Below are positions 23,918 to 34,904 of a stretch of 64,000 nt of DNA, piece by piece. Source of the DNA: Atherinomorus stipes (Eukaryota; Chordata; Actinopteri; Atheriniformes; Atherinidae); contig JALJCO010003521.1 in the NCBI GenBank assembly GCA_023101725.1, positions 62,001 to 126,000 of the forward strand, read 5' to 3'. Position numbers and translations under genes: made by a program. Each line of letters starts with the position of its first letter. Within the stretch, counting starts at the first letter, position 1. The notes under the pieces are model-generated. The model had not been told where the DNA came from and did not search any database. It was given only the letters and a program-made list of their open reading frames with translations.

Positions 23918-24645
23918 GGCGGCTGTGGCTCAGGTGGTAGAGCAGGTCGCCAATGATAGAAGGATCAGTGGTTCGAATCCCCATCCCCCAGCTATCTGTC
24001 GTTGTGTCCTTGGGGAAGACACTTAACCCTCCTTGCCTCCAGTGGGGGGCATCACTGGTGTATAAAAAAAAAGTTCCCAGAGTCAGAACCAGACATGGAG
24101 AAGCTGCGTTCAGCTTCTATGCTCCACATGTCTGGAACAAACTCCCAGAAAGTCTCAGATCAGCTGAAACACTTAGTTTATTTAAATCCAGGCTGAAGAC
24201 CCACCTGTTCTCAGCTGCATTTACGTAGATTTTATTCAAAAGTTAAAATCCGCACGTCTCTGTATTCTCTCTTTTTAATCTTAAATGCTTTTAATTCTGA
24301 ATCATGCTTCTAATTGTTTTTTTTGTTTTTTTTATCTCCCTTTTGCTTATAATGTTTTATGTAAAGCACTTTGAATTGTTCTGTACATGAAATGTGCTAT
24401 ACAAATAAACTTGCCTTGCCTTGCCTATAAATGCATGTGAATGTTCTGGTGGTGGTCAGAGGGGCCGTAGGCGCAAAATGGCAGCCACGCTTCCATCAGT
24501 CTGCCCCAGCGCAGCTGTGGCTACATACGTAACTTACCATCACCAAGTTTGAATGAGGAGAGAAAGAATAATGGATCTACCGTGAGCTCTTTGAGTGCCT
24601 TGAAAAGCGCAATATAAATCTAATCCATTGTTATTATTAAATACA
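23918..24645 (+). mobile_element. tRNA-derived SINE split by an L2 tail
   Basis: The head carries box A GGCTGTGGCTCAGGTGG and box B GTGGTTCGAATCCC, followed by the GTCCTTGGGGAAGACAC body. The 3' part resumes at 24426 and ends in an AGTGCCTTGAAAAGCGC tail with AATATAAAT and TTATTATTA. The gap at 24067-24425 is a LINE insertion. Confidence 0.8.
24067..24425 (+). pseudogene. L2-group LINE, 3' end fragment
   Basis: The frame reads AFSFYAPHVWNKLPESLR, then LFKSRLKTHLF and a stop. This is the L2 C-terminal signature, here intact to the end. A 3' UTR follows, ending in tandem CTTGC/TTGCC units, the usual L2 terminal microsatellite. It is flanked by TATAAA at 24061-24066 and 24426-24431. It is 5'-truncated and inserted into the SINE at 23918. 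Confidence 0.85.
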
Positions 24646-25126
24646 TGTCTAACTGCATAGAACTACTTATTTTTTCTTGTTGTATTGTTGTATGATAAAG
24701 TTTCTTGAAGTTAAGGTCATGTCATTAGTACTTTTAAGCAAATGATCTGAAAAATTTAATAAACAAAACTCATTTGTAAAAAATAACTTGTTGGGTCTTA
24801 TAAGGCTTCCCTTGGAAAAGAGATCATTGCGTCTCAATGGGACCGACCTGGTTAAATACAGCAACCTGAATGTTGATCAGCTGATATGGCTCATATCCAT
24901 CATCAATATGTTCATCAGTCTTTGCTATAATCTCCTGTCACAGGGTCTATAATCATTAATGATGATGATCACAGTTAAATCATGGAAGTGAACTTTAATT
25001 TAGTTATTTAATTTTAATGCTTTAAAGCCTGGCTGGAGCAGCTGGCATCACAGAATAAATCTCCATGGTAACTCTTTTGTGAAACCGCATCAAGGATAAG
25101 TTAAGCCAGGATAATCAGGGATAATC
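24646..25126. other. No gene seen
   Basis: AT-rich sequence, no recognised element. Confidence 0.4.
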
Positions 25127-25213
25127 GGGGGATCGAACCCGGGTCCTCCGCGCCCAAGCCCACGAGTGGTAGCGTCGTGGGCTTGGGCGCGGAGGACCCG
25201 GGTTCGATCCCCC
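25127..25213. repeat. Perfect 39-bp inverted repeat with 9-nt loop
   Basis: Arms 25127-25165 and 25175-25213 are exact reverse complements; the loop is GTGGTAGCG. The right arm is the tRNA-like head of a SINE, including box B GGGTTCGATCCC. The left arm is a duplicated, inverted copy of the same stretch. Confidence 0.9.
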
Positions 25214-25325
25214 AGGCGCTTTAAGTAGCAGCCCACTGCTCTCTGATACTCACAGTACAGAGATGGGTAAAATGCAGAGCCCTAATTTCCCCTCGGGGAT
25301 CATACTAGTATAACAAAAATAAATA
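25166..25325 (+). mobile_element. tRNA-derived SINE, internally deleted
   Basis: Starts inside the box A region (GTGGTAGCGTCGTGGGC), has box B GGGTTCGATCCC, then jumps directly to AGGCGCTTTAAGTAGCAGCC, GAGATGGGTAAAATGCAG and an AAAT-repeat tail. It is the same family as the minus-strand copy at 5140, but lacks the middle section that copy has. Its head is mirrored by the 25127 inverted repeat. Confidence 0.75.
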
Positions 25326-26324
25326 AATAAATAAAAAAATAACTGGGAAATCCGAGCTTAATTTCTCATCTTGGCTTCATAACAAAGTGCAGCTGAATGA
25401 GCAAATAATTTTAAATGAAGAGAGAAGAAAAGCAAAAATGTGACACATGAAGTAAACTAGGCTGGTGAGAAAATGAATTTAAGTTGAGAGAAGGTTGCTC
25501 AGCATTTCCATGAAAAAAAAAAAAACTATAATAAATAATTTAAAGAAACATGATTAAATGCGTCCAGTTGCCTTTGCAATCTGGATTATTTTCCCTGAAG
25601 AAAACGTGGCTTTAGGAAATTCAAATTGGCCAGTAAATTTAGGATTCTACTAGCATCTACTGTCATTCATCCTAATGACTTTTGCAGAGAGCAGCTTTTC
25701 CCATGAGCCTCAACCGCCTGGTTTCCATGTGGGGATCCAGCTGAACGGGACAGAAATGAAGCTATTTTAGCTTTTTATTTCCAAATGTGCTCAAAACAGC
25801 CACCATTTCTGTTCAGTCTTCTAAACAGCCGATAATGCCTCCTGCAGGGCACCTGCAGGTGTGTGTTTGTCTGTGAACATCTGGGAAAGAACCTCACCGA
25901 AAGATCAATTTCCCCTCTCTTGGGTGGGGGGTGTATGGAGAATCTCACTCTTCCTGTTAGTCACCGCTCCGGTTTTCCCCGGAGGAAGCTGCTGGAGATG
26001 AGCTGCCGAAATCAGTCAATACCCCACAGAACTGTAGAGAGAAGGTGATGCTTTAAAACTGTAAAGCATCCCACACAGAGCAATGCACGTTCATCCATCT
26101 GCTGAAAGTAAAAGGAAAATAGCAAAGCGTGCAACAGCTGAGATGACACACACGTTTGTGATTACAGCTTTGTGAGGACAGTCATTGACATGCATTAATA
26201 TGCATTTTAGACCCCAAATCCCAAACCATCACAACTCATTGCCTTAACCCTAACTCCAACCCTAACCAAAACCTAAATGCAACCTAAACTCTAAAAACTA
26301 ATTTTGACCCTCAAAAAAGTGTTT
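25326..26324. other. No gene seen
   Basis: No conserved coding or repeat structure recognised. A short AACCCTAAC-like stretch near 26243-26265 is too brief to be telomeric. Confidence 0.4.
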
Positions 26325-27105
26325 GGCCTAATTCCTATTTCGCCCTAGCCATTCCCCTCGGCCCTAGCACAGGGATCACCAACTCCGGACCTCTTGGGCC
26401 AGTGTCCAGAAGGTTTTCAATGTGTCCCTGCGCCAACACGCCTGACCCAAATGAATAAGTCATTGTGCAGAACTTCATTGGTCATTAGATCCATCTCATT
26501 TGAGTCAGGGGTGTTGCAGCAGGGGAATGTTGAAAACCCTCAGGATACTGGCCTAAGAGGTCCAGAGTTGGTGATCCCTGCCCTAGTACTTCCATTTCAA
26601 GTGCTAGGGATTAAATTATTCCCCTAAGAAATGGGACAACCCTGCAAAATCCTCATGCGTGACCAATGATCGTCCGTGGCGCTGTAAACTGACATCATGG
26701 CTGTTTCCGGAAGAGTTCGCAATGCCGTCTATAGCAGCAATAATGTCCCTTGCCTGAGTGATTGGATTATTTTTTGGGCTTTGGGCCGAGAAATATGAAA
26801 GTGAAAGGAAAAGAAGACGCCTTTGACTCAAGCTCAACGTTATCGTTACGTTACAGACATGAGCAGATGCACGGAACGTTACAAAACTAGCAATCTTTTT
26901 TCAAATATGTATTGAAACTAAAATACATTAAAGCGACCTTTAAATAGCCATTTTCATATTTTATTTACTGAAGAATTCTCACATTTGTGCATTCCTTTGG
27001 CAGCCGCTTTCCTCGTTATTTTGCCCGTATTTTACATGAAATTGTGGGTAACATCATACCACTCGTTTTCTACTGTGCCCCTGAAAAATCTCTATTTGGA
27101 GGGCC
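26325..27105 (+). mobile_element. Dispersed family R, copy 2
   Basis: Collinear with 7624-8672: CCATTCCCCTCGG, then GGGACAACCCTGC, AAACTGACATCATGG, CGTTTTCTACTGTGCCCC. Interrupted precisely by the hAT MITE at 26370-26580. A third, inverted fragment lies at about 33600-33715. Confidence 0.65.
26370..26580. mobile_element. hAT-type MITE
   Basis: Ends CAGGGATCACCAACTC and GAGTTGGTGATCCCTG are inverted. 8-bp flanks are CCCTAGCA (26362-26369) and CCCTAGTA (26581-26588), one mismatch. 211 bp. It is the same family as 51219-51591. Removing it restores the family R sequence. Confidence 0.85.
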
Positions 27106-27149
27106 AGATAGTCCTACTACTCCCCCTCCCCCTCGGAATATTAACAATA

Positions 27150-28150
27150 ACCTGGTTGCGCATGGCCATGTAAACACCGGCAAAAACCTGAATATTCTCC
27201 TTGGTTACTCCTTTTCTAACCTGAATATTTGGTCATGTATACGTGTATCAGAATATTCCCATTGAAAGGAATATTAAATTGTGTTCTGTGCATGTTCTAT
27301 TCGCAAGGATTCTTGGTCTTTTTTGAGCAAACTACAGGGAGTATTTGTACCAGCAATCAGACGGTACTCTGCACAGCTATCATCATGGGAACATGCATCC
27401 CGAGAGGAACTGGTGTGCAAACAGTTACCTCGCGGGGCCCCATTACTCATCTGGCAAAGTTTGGTACAGGCGTGTCATAAGAAAATTGTCATGCCAGCCG
27501 GAGTTAGTGAACATCTCAATCAATCTCTCAATCTCAAGTTTATTTATACGTATAGCACATTTATAAATGACAACAGTCGCCAAAGTGCTGAACAAGTTTG
27601 GATTAAAGCAAAATAAAAACAAGGAATAAAAGCAGCAAAAATAAAGATTTAAAAAAAAAATCATTACAACCGTTCCCACCAATCCTGACTGACACCTTCA
27701 TCCTAAATGTCCGGGGGGCTCGGGTGGAAACAGAAAGCGTGGATGTGTATGGCGCATAGCTCCGGCTCTATTCCCCATTTCCACCACACGTTCTCTCCTT
27801 CCATGACCAGCAATGGTGGGAAGTACTGCTGGTGGGTCAGTACCAGCACAGCAGCGCTAGCGAAGGACTGCAGTCCAGCCAGCCGCCTCTCGCGGTCGAG
27901 CCAACCGGCGTTTTTTTGGCTGTAATTCTGAAACTTGGCTGGCTTAACCACAGTGGCTCCGGATGGTTCATTAACCACCATCATCATGACGTTGCATCGC
28001 AGTTTGGGTCGGGATATTCCATTTGATTACAGTTATCATGTGTACAGGAGTAACTCTGTCTGCTCACGCATGGAAACGGGTTATTCCTGATCTTTCTGAA
28101 ACCAGAATATTGACCTTAACCCGAATTTTGTTGGCATGGTAACGTAGTCT
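27150..28150. mobile_element. Dispersed family U, copy 1
   Basis: The right end is inverted GACTACGTTACCATG, the left end has GGCCATGTAAACACCGG. Motifs AGAATATTCCC and GGGTTATTCCTG near both ends are mutually inverted. 27264-27380 recurs inverted at about 33124-33216. Open frames on both strands overlap and share no motif I recognise. Likely a non-autonomous DNA transposon. Confidence 0.55.
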
Positions 28151-28401
28151 ATGTCTGTCAGAACTGTGTTGTTGTTTCTAGAAAACAATTTTCCAGAGGC
28201 ACCAACCAAAGCGATGAATAAAGTTGAATCTGAATCTGTTTTCACAGATCACACCCTCCGAGGCTTCAGTCCATTTATGAAGTAATAAAACCAAAGTTCC
28301 TCTGTGTGTGATATATGCAGAAAGCTGTGTATTGACGGGCATAAACACCAACCAATGAATCTGCTGAGCACATGCCAAACACATCAAAACTCTGTGTGCG
28401 T

Positions 28402-28432
<31 letters not shown>
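28402..28432. repeat. (GT)n microsatellite
   Basis: A run of about 15 GT units; a shorter GT-rich stretch follows at 28567-28602. Confidence 0.95.
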
Positions 28433-28434
<2 letters not shown>

Positions 28435-28734
28435 GACCCCAGCCTGCTGTTGCAGCAGTTTCAATGTGCAATTACCACCGAAGATGCTCTTTTGGCCTCT
28501 GCTGAAAAAAATGTGTGATTGTAAAGCTTTTTTTCTTGCCATGTAAAGGTGTGGCCCCCCCATAACGTGTGTGTGTGCATGTAGGTGGGTGTGTGTGTGT
28601 TTGCAGACAGAATGGATGCTTCTCCAAGGAATAGCAATTTCTCTCCTCTGTGGTGAGCTGGGAGAGGGCCAGCTGTGATTGGTTTTTCCTCCACATCCCT
28701 TCATCATAATAACAACTTGATTCTGCCGTCTGTA

Positions 28735-28762
28735 GCACACACACACACACACACACACACCC
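28735..28762. repeat. (CA)n microsatellite
   Basis: About 13 CA units followed by interrupted CACACC repeats. Several apparent ORFs on the minus strand here are repeat translations. Confidence 0.95.
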
Positions 28763-28839
28763 GCACACCCGGACACACACATCCTCCCATCCTCCAGATA
28801 AAACTGTTTATCACTCCTTAAATACACACAAGCTCACTG

Positions 28840-29511
28840 CATCACTATTTATCTCTCTTTTTGGCTTTTCTCCATCTTTTCCCTCCCTCTTTCTGCTCAT
28901 GTAGACTCTCTCCGTCTTGTATTCTCATCTTTTGTCTTCTCCATCCTCCTCTGTTTTCCTGTTTTCTTCTTGTTTCTTTTTCATTACATTCCCTCATTTC
29001 CTACATCAGCGCACTGTCCGCTCTTCACCGTCTCCGTTCATCATCTTTCTCTTCTTCTCCATGCTTCCTGCTCTCCATCCCCATCCTTGCCTCAGGTGTC
29101 AGTTTGTTTCTACTTATTCAGAATGTGTGTCAAACAGCTTAACCCCGTTGCTGAAATGCAACGTGGACTCCGGATATCCTAAAGAGGCTGGACCACAGAG
29201 TCCGTTTCACTCTTCCCTAAATGTGATGAACAGCTGCTTTTCTTTCTTCTTTCATGGGACAGCGTCGCAGCCCCAGTTGCACCACCCATATTTACGCCGC
29301 TGGTGTGTGTGTGCATCTGTGTGAGTCTGTGTGTGTCAGATACTCTCCAGTACAGTAAAACTCCATTTTAAACTGTAATTTAACAAAGGATAGAAAAATG
29401 TTATAACAGAATCTGAACAGACTTTAAGTATTCCCTCCATCCATCTGTCCATCCATCCATCCTTCTGTCCGTGCATCCATGTGTTCATCATTATTCTGAT
29501 TGGTGGAAACT
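28840..29511. other. C/T-rich unique sequence, CCAT repeat
   Basis: Pyrimidine-rich with overlapping ORFs in all plus frames, a composition effect rather than coding. A CCAT microsatellite lies near 29434-29463. Confidence 0.5.
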
Positions 29512-29520
29512 AAAATATTG

Positions 29521-29926
29521 TCAGTCAGTCATCAGTCAGTCATTTTCTGTACCGCTTATCCAGTTCAGGGTCGCGGGGGTTGCTGGAGCCTATCCCAGCT
29601 ATTATCAGGCGAGAGGCAGGTACACCCTGGACAGGTCGCCAGTCTGCCGCAGGGCCAACACAGAGAGACAGACAACCATTCACGCTCACATTCATACCTA
29701 GGGGCAATTTAGAGTGATCAATTCACCTAACATGCATGTCTTTGGACTGTGGGAGGAAGCCGGAGTACCCGGAGAGAACCCACGCATACACGGGGAGAAC
29801 ATGCAAACTCCACACAGGAAGGAACTGTTGGAATTGTTCGAACCCCCTCCCCAGCTGGGAATCGAACCAGCGACCCTCTTACTGTGAGGCTGCAGTGCTA
29901 ACCACCACGCCACTGTGCAGCCCACC
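29521..29926 (-). mobile_element. Full-length tRNA-like SINE with exact 9-bp duplication
   Basis: The minus strand starts GGTGGGCTGCACAGTGGCG with box A region GTGGTGGTTAGCACTG and box B GGTTCGATTCCC. It then has the conserved body GTTTGCATGTTCTCCC, CAGTCCAAAGACATGCATG, TATCCCAGC-type sequence and a terminal TGACTGA microsatellite. Flanks AAAATATTG are exact at 29512-29520 and 29927-29935. Partial copies occur at 18034, 37560, 38456 and 54396. Confidence 0.85.
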
Positions 29927-29935
29927 AAAATATTG

Positions 29936-30924
29936 ATAATCCATAATTTATTGCAGTGTAAAATGCAGCTCTCTTGCTAACGGACATGTCGGGGCTGGAG
30001 GGCTGTCTTTATCTTTATCTCAGGACACTGTTTCATTTGTTTAATCTTTTTTAATGACTTTAATCACATTTCCTCTGCTCTTTGTCTTCCCTCCATCATC
30101 TGCTTTGCCTTCTGCAGGTCAGCCTTCTCTGCATCTCACTGCATCCAGTTATCGCAAAGTGATTTCTTAAAGGAATGATTGTTGACTCAGTTTAAAGCCA
30201 GACTGCGACTGAGAACTCCGTTCACCTGGATATTTATTCATTTATTTATCATCTGCAGTCACAGCTTTGCTGAGACCTGTAGTAATAGTGTGCGTGTGCT
30301 GGCTCACAGGGAGGGTGTTAAAGCCTATTTTGCTTCATAAATGTGAGTGATTATGGTTCGACTGTTTTGCCTCGAGGACACTTTGACAGGATCCTGAGCG
30401 GTTTGATGATGTTGATGATAATTACAGGCCAGACCGCATGCAAATAGGCAGAAGATGCTGTTTTGATGTGATCACAGAAGAATCTGTTTTGAACATTTTG
30501 TGTGTCTAGCCGTCAAGTATAAAAGCGAAGTGGCATTGAGCAGGAGGCATAAACAAGACCGAGGGAAAAATGCAGCATAAGAAGTGCTGAAGGACTTATC
30601 TCATCAGTAGGCGTACATACATTCAGGTTGAAGGCTGCTACTTTAATCTTCCCCAGGATTACATTTCTGTTCTCTACCAATAAAGTGTGACCACCAACCT
30701 GTCTGAGCTGATGCGCTGCTGCCGTGACTGAACTTCAGGCTTCTCCAGGCTTTGATCACAAGTGGAGGGGAAAAAGAAGTAAAGATTGACTGGAAAACTG
30801 ATGCAACATGTCTTCTGTTCATGCATGATTAAAAATATAAAAGATTTAAAATGATAAAAGTGATTCATGCTTCAAATGTTCAAAATATATGCAGAAGCTT
30901 CGGTCAAGCTACTTTATTATATCC
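29936..30924. other. No gene seen
   Basis: No coding or repeat feature recognised. Confidence 0.4.
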
Positions 30925-31575
30925 AGAAAATATAAACAAAACTAGAATCTGTTGCAGCTTAACATTTTTAAAGAGTTTTAAAAAAAAAGGAAGAAAGTTT
31001 CCAGTTTCCAGTTTGTTTGGGACAGTTTTGTCTGTTCTTTAATTATTCTTTTTATCTACATTTCATATTAATATTTTTTTTCTAGACAATCTACTGCAGA
31101 TACATATTTTTTTCATTAAAAACAATTTTTTTTTTCTTGAAAGACTGGAAAAAAATTCTAGAAACTAGAATCAACAATTAAAAATCAATCTTTGTTTTGT
31201 TTTGTCTTTTTTTTAGAAAGTAGAATCTGCTGCAGCTACATATTTTTCTAGGAAAAAAAATCAATCATTTTTTTTCTAGCAAACTTTTAAAAAGGAAAAT
31301 ATATATTTTTTTCTATAAAATAGAATCACCAATTTAAAATTCATCATTCATTTTCTAGAAACTAAAATCCGATGCAGCAACACATTTTTTTCTATAAAAA
31401 GAAACCACCTTTTTTTTCCAGAAAAAACTGGAACATTTTTTTTTCTAGAAACTAGAATCCACAATTCAAAATCAAACCTTTTTTCTTTTCCCAGAAACTA
31501 GAATCTGTTACAGCTTAACATTTTTAGAGGATGTTTAAGAGTTGAAAAAAAGAAAGAAAGTTTCAGAAACATGGT
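30925..31575. repeat. T-rich tandem repeat, period about 139 bp
   Basis: The unit start ACTAGAATCTG.TGCAGC recurs near 30941, 31082, 31219, 31361 and 31497. Each is followed by ACAT and a long T tract, with a second sub-motif CTAGAAACTAGAATC.ACAATT between. The first and last units resemble each other most. No coding capacity. Confidence 0.7.
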
Positions 31576-32710
31576 TCTGGAAGATTCTACAATCAGCAGA
31601 TTAACTGGTGACGGGTCAGGGTGTCAGGATTAGGTTTTGATTAGGAGGTTTTGGTGTAGTAAAAGCATTTTTTACACACTCTAGATGTTCTGGGCAATAA
31701 ATGACAGGAAAGCAGGCTTTTATTACAGTATCTAAACAAAGGATAAAATTGCAATGCATTATGTGTGCTGGTAGAAAAAGCAAAATCTCAAATCAACTCT
31801 TTGTCATTGGCAGCCAATGACAAAGAGCCCTTGCCCCTGCGAGGTGATAGTATATCCCAGTTCAGATAAGGCTGTAGGGGGAAATGTGGGTCGCCTATCT
31901 TGCTTGGCTGCAGTAAATGTAAGGAGAGAGGTAGTGGGAGCCCGCTGTGAGCCAGGGGGCTTCATTACCTGAATTTACCTCAGGTTAACACCACTTATTC
32001 TGCCGTGTGGAGGTTAAAGCCTCACTTTCTGCTGCAGGAAAGTGAGGGTTCAAGATCCAGCCACAATGGTGATGGGATTAAGAGAGAGTCAGTTGAATAT
32101 CAGGTCTGTTTCTGCTGCAGAACAGCACAGAAATATATCCAAGATTCTCTCCAGACCAGAGAATGCACCCATCTGCTCTCCCATATTTTCCTTGCCCTGG
32201 ATACAACACTAACTAGAGGCAACTATGACTTTCATTACCAACTCAAATGAGGGTTATAAGCCTCAGTGTGATGGAGAATGCCTTCTGGAACACAGCTGAA
32301 CAATAATCTGTGTGGCAGATGCACCAGAGAAGCACACAAGTCATAAAAACAAGATATCTGCCACGGGCCTTGTACTGAATCACTGCGCTAAATGAGAAAT
32401 TTATTTATAAATGAGAATTTGCTTGCTAGTGCAATCTGTGTGGATGGACTCAAATGAGATAAATGGGTGGCATCCAGTATTCCCCTCAGGGTGCCCTTGG
32501 AGTATTATTTTTGGGGATTTAGCCGATCATTTCTTGTCCTGGGTGATTTGTAATGAATGAACAAGTAGGTGAACAAGGATGAACTCGCTGAAGGACACAG
32601 ACAGAAAGACGGTTTTGAATCGCTTCACAGCTGCTTCATCTATGAACAAAGTACTCTTGGTCCCAAATATAGGATTACCACATCAGAAAACCCTGCAATC
32701 CTTACCAGTG
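31576..32710. other. No gene seen
   Basis: No coding or repeat feature recognised. Confidence 0.4.
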
Positions 32711-33216
32711 ACTACGTTTACATGCCATTAAATTTGGGTTAAAGGAGTAGTACGCCCAAGGAATGATGTGCGTTGATTTTCTATTCACCTTCATGCTGAA
32801 TCAAGACTGTGGAGCACTTTTTTAATATCTCAAATGCAGCCGGAGATTGGAGAGGTTTTCGTTTTTCCCCAACTTTCATATAATGAAGTTCACCGGCGAC
32901 TGAGCCAAAAAGGTCCATAAAAGTCCACAAAAACTTTTCAGTATTCCTCCATACTGCTCGTCCAATGTAATCCAAGTGTCCTGAGTGGGTAGCGTCTAGA
33001 ATTTACTCAAAAGGGCATCATTTAGTATATTTTACAGCTTAAACAAATTATCTAATTTTTAATAAATAATTTTAAATTAAAAAACATGTAACCTGGGCCA
33101 TTGATATATAAACTAGCAAGCTGTGCAGAGTACCGTCTGATCACTGGTACAAGTACTCCCTGTAGTTTACTCAAAAGACCAAGATCTATGCGAATAGAAC
33201 ATGCACATACCACAAT
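32711..33216. mobile_element. Family U, copy 2 (inverted fragment) split by FB
   Basis: Starts GACTACGTTTACATGCC, the U terminus. After the FB insertion it continues at about 33124-33216 as the reverse complement of 27264-27380 (TACTCCCTGTAGTTT, GCGAATAGAACATGCAC). It stops at the TTAA where family V begins. Confidence 0.6.
32743..33045 (+). mobile_element. FB foldback element, copy 4 (single arm)
   Basis: Only the left arm is present, starting AGGAGTAGTACGCCC after TTAA (32739-32742). It ends around TTTAGTATATTTTACAGC. No right arm or second TTAA follows. Confidence 0.8.
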
Positions 33217-33220
33217 TTAA

Positions 33221-33600
33221 AGGACAACTTTTTTTTTTTCAACCTAGACCTTATTTCTAAGAGTTTGTATGTTCTTATTCTCGCCGGTACAATTTCTGTA
33301 TCACTTTGACTCCTTCAGACGTACATCCATCTAATAGGAAAGCTGGGGCAGTCTCTCTATAAGGCATTATCTGCAGTAAAACTCCGTCATTTCACTAATA
33401 CTCTAAGTAGAACAAACAAAGGAACGAGTACTATTGTCCTGTGAGTTCAGATTTAGCTCTCTGTAAGTTATTGAAGGGGGGGGGGTGTTCTCTACACTCA
33501 AAAAAAGAGCAGCTCGCTACCTAGACACCAACAAACTGCAATCCGTGAAGCTGAACTCATACGACAATAGTACTCGTTCGTTGGTTCATTCTACAGCGGT
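33221..33600. mobile_element. Family V element, starts at TTAA, with internal inverted arms
   Basis: Starts AGGACAACTTTTTTTT after TTAA (33217-33220), followed by CAACCTAGACCTTATTTC. A second start of the same family lies at 33801. Internally, 33404-33450 and 33550-33596 are imperfect inverted repeats around ACGAGTACTATTGTC. The right terminus was not found. Confidence 0.5.
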
Positions 33601-33715
33601 GATGTCAATTTACTACACCATAGACGATTGTTGATGACGCATGAGGATTTTGAAGGGTTGTCCAATTTCTTAAAGGAATAGTTAGTTAGGAATTGGAATT
33701 GGGCCTACAGTATAT
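33600..33715 (-). mobile_element. Family R, fragment 3 (inverted)
   Basis: Reverse complement of the R segment near 26625-26700: GATGTCAATTTAC, CATGAGGATTTTGAAGGGTTG and TTTCTTAAAGGAATA equivalents. Confidence 0.5.
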
Positions 33716-33800
33716 GTGATACCTCCCTCCATCAGACCCACTGAGGTCAAGGTTCTGGGGAAGATCTATCCTCCATTAGACCTGTTTCCAGTGATCTTAA

Positions 33801-34068
33801 AGGATAAGCTTCTTTTTTTTTTTTTCAACCTGGACCTTATTTCCAGGAGTTTATACGTGCATTTACGCACTGGTAACATTTCTGCATCACTTTGACTCCT
33901 GTGAATGGTATTACGTTGAGTCGCCCTTCGGTGCACACGCAGTATAATGCCGGAGACGGGGCAGTCACAATATAGAGACTGCCCCTGAGATGGGTTAAAT
34001 GCAGAGAATGAATTTCCTTATTGGCACACAACCCTAATTGGGATTAATAAAGTTTATTTTAGACCCCC
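33801..34068 (+). mobile_element. Family V start fused to a SINE 3' end
   Basis: 33801-33900 repeats the V start (AGGATAAGCTTC, then CAACCTGGACCTTATTTC) after TTAA at 33797-33800. From about 33970 it becomes the 3' part of the SINE at 5140: GAGATGGGTTAAATGCAG, AATGAATTTCC, then TTGGGATTAATAAAGT. Confidence 0.5.
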
Positions 34069-34904
34069 AACACTCGCTGTCAATAAGGGTTACATAACAG
34101 ATTCTACTGTAAATACAGCAAGGAATTACCAGTTAAAGCAGGGTTCCCACTTCTTTCTTAAAGGCCTCCTTCCACTGAAAACCCATTTAACTCGCTCCTT
34201 CTGAAATACGGAGGGTTTCCCCTTGTTTACTTACACATGCTGACTTGCTAGCGTTGCGTTCCCCCCAGTCGGCTGTGCTTTCTCATCAGAGAAACAATAC
34301 GAAGAAAAGAGCGAATCGGGAACAGCCTCGCACTTCTACGTAACATTGCAAATAGCGTATCCCACGTGGGGTTTCTATCTGTCCATTGGAAGGCAGGTAA
34401 CCCTCCACTACACACTAGAAGTAAAGACGGCACGACTGTAGCTTGGGAGTTGAGAAGCTAATTAGCTAACTGTTTGTTAGCATGGCGGCACAAACTTGTT
34501 TGTCGGCTCTATTTCCTGTCTGTAACAAAATAAGAGCGGAGGGCGGAGCTTCCTTCATACACGTGATGGGAGGCAGCCAATCAGATGGATATTCATGAGA
34601 AGGACCCGGAAAAGCTGCCGTTGGACCACAAGCCTCTCTTCTAGTATACAAATACAGCTGGATACTAAGATACCAGGTTTTTTTTTAAACAGAAACGATG
34701 CAGAATGCATTCAATAATAATGGAGAACACAGAAATATTAATGAAATGACCATGGAAGTACAACTTTAAAGTTATTTTCCAGGACATTTTTCAGGTCTTC
34801 TCCAGCTGCCCCAGTACAAGTCAAGTTATCACAACATAGGCTAATAAATTTCAACCCATGCTTTTGGAGAAGTTTTCTACAATTGAAGCTTATATTTTGT
34901 ACAG
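34069..34904. other. No gene seen
   Basis: No coding or repeat feature recognised. Confidence 0.4.

Noticed and set aside
26243..26268. Telomere-like AACCCTAAC stretch
   Set aside because: Only a few degenerate units in unique sequence; no array.
28384..28827. Minus-strand ORF of 147 residues with HTHTHT and VCVCVC runs
   Set aside because: Created by GT/CA microsatellites.
28861..29324. Overlapping plus-strand ORFs in three frames
   Set aside because: Pyrimidine-rich composition lacks stop codons in all frames; no coding signature.
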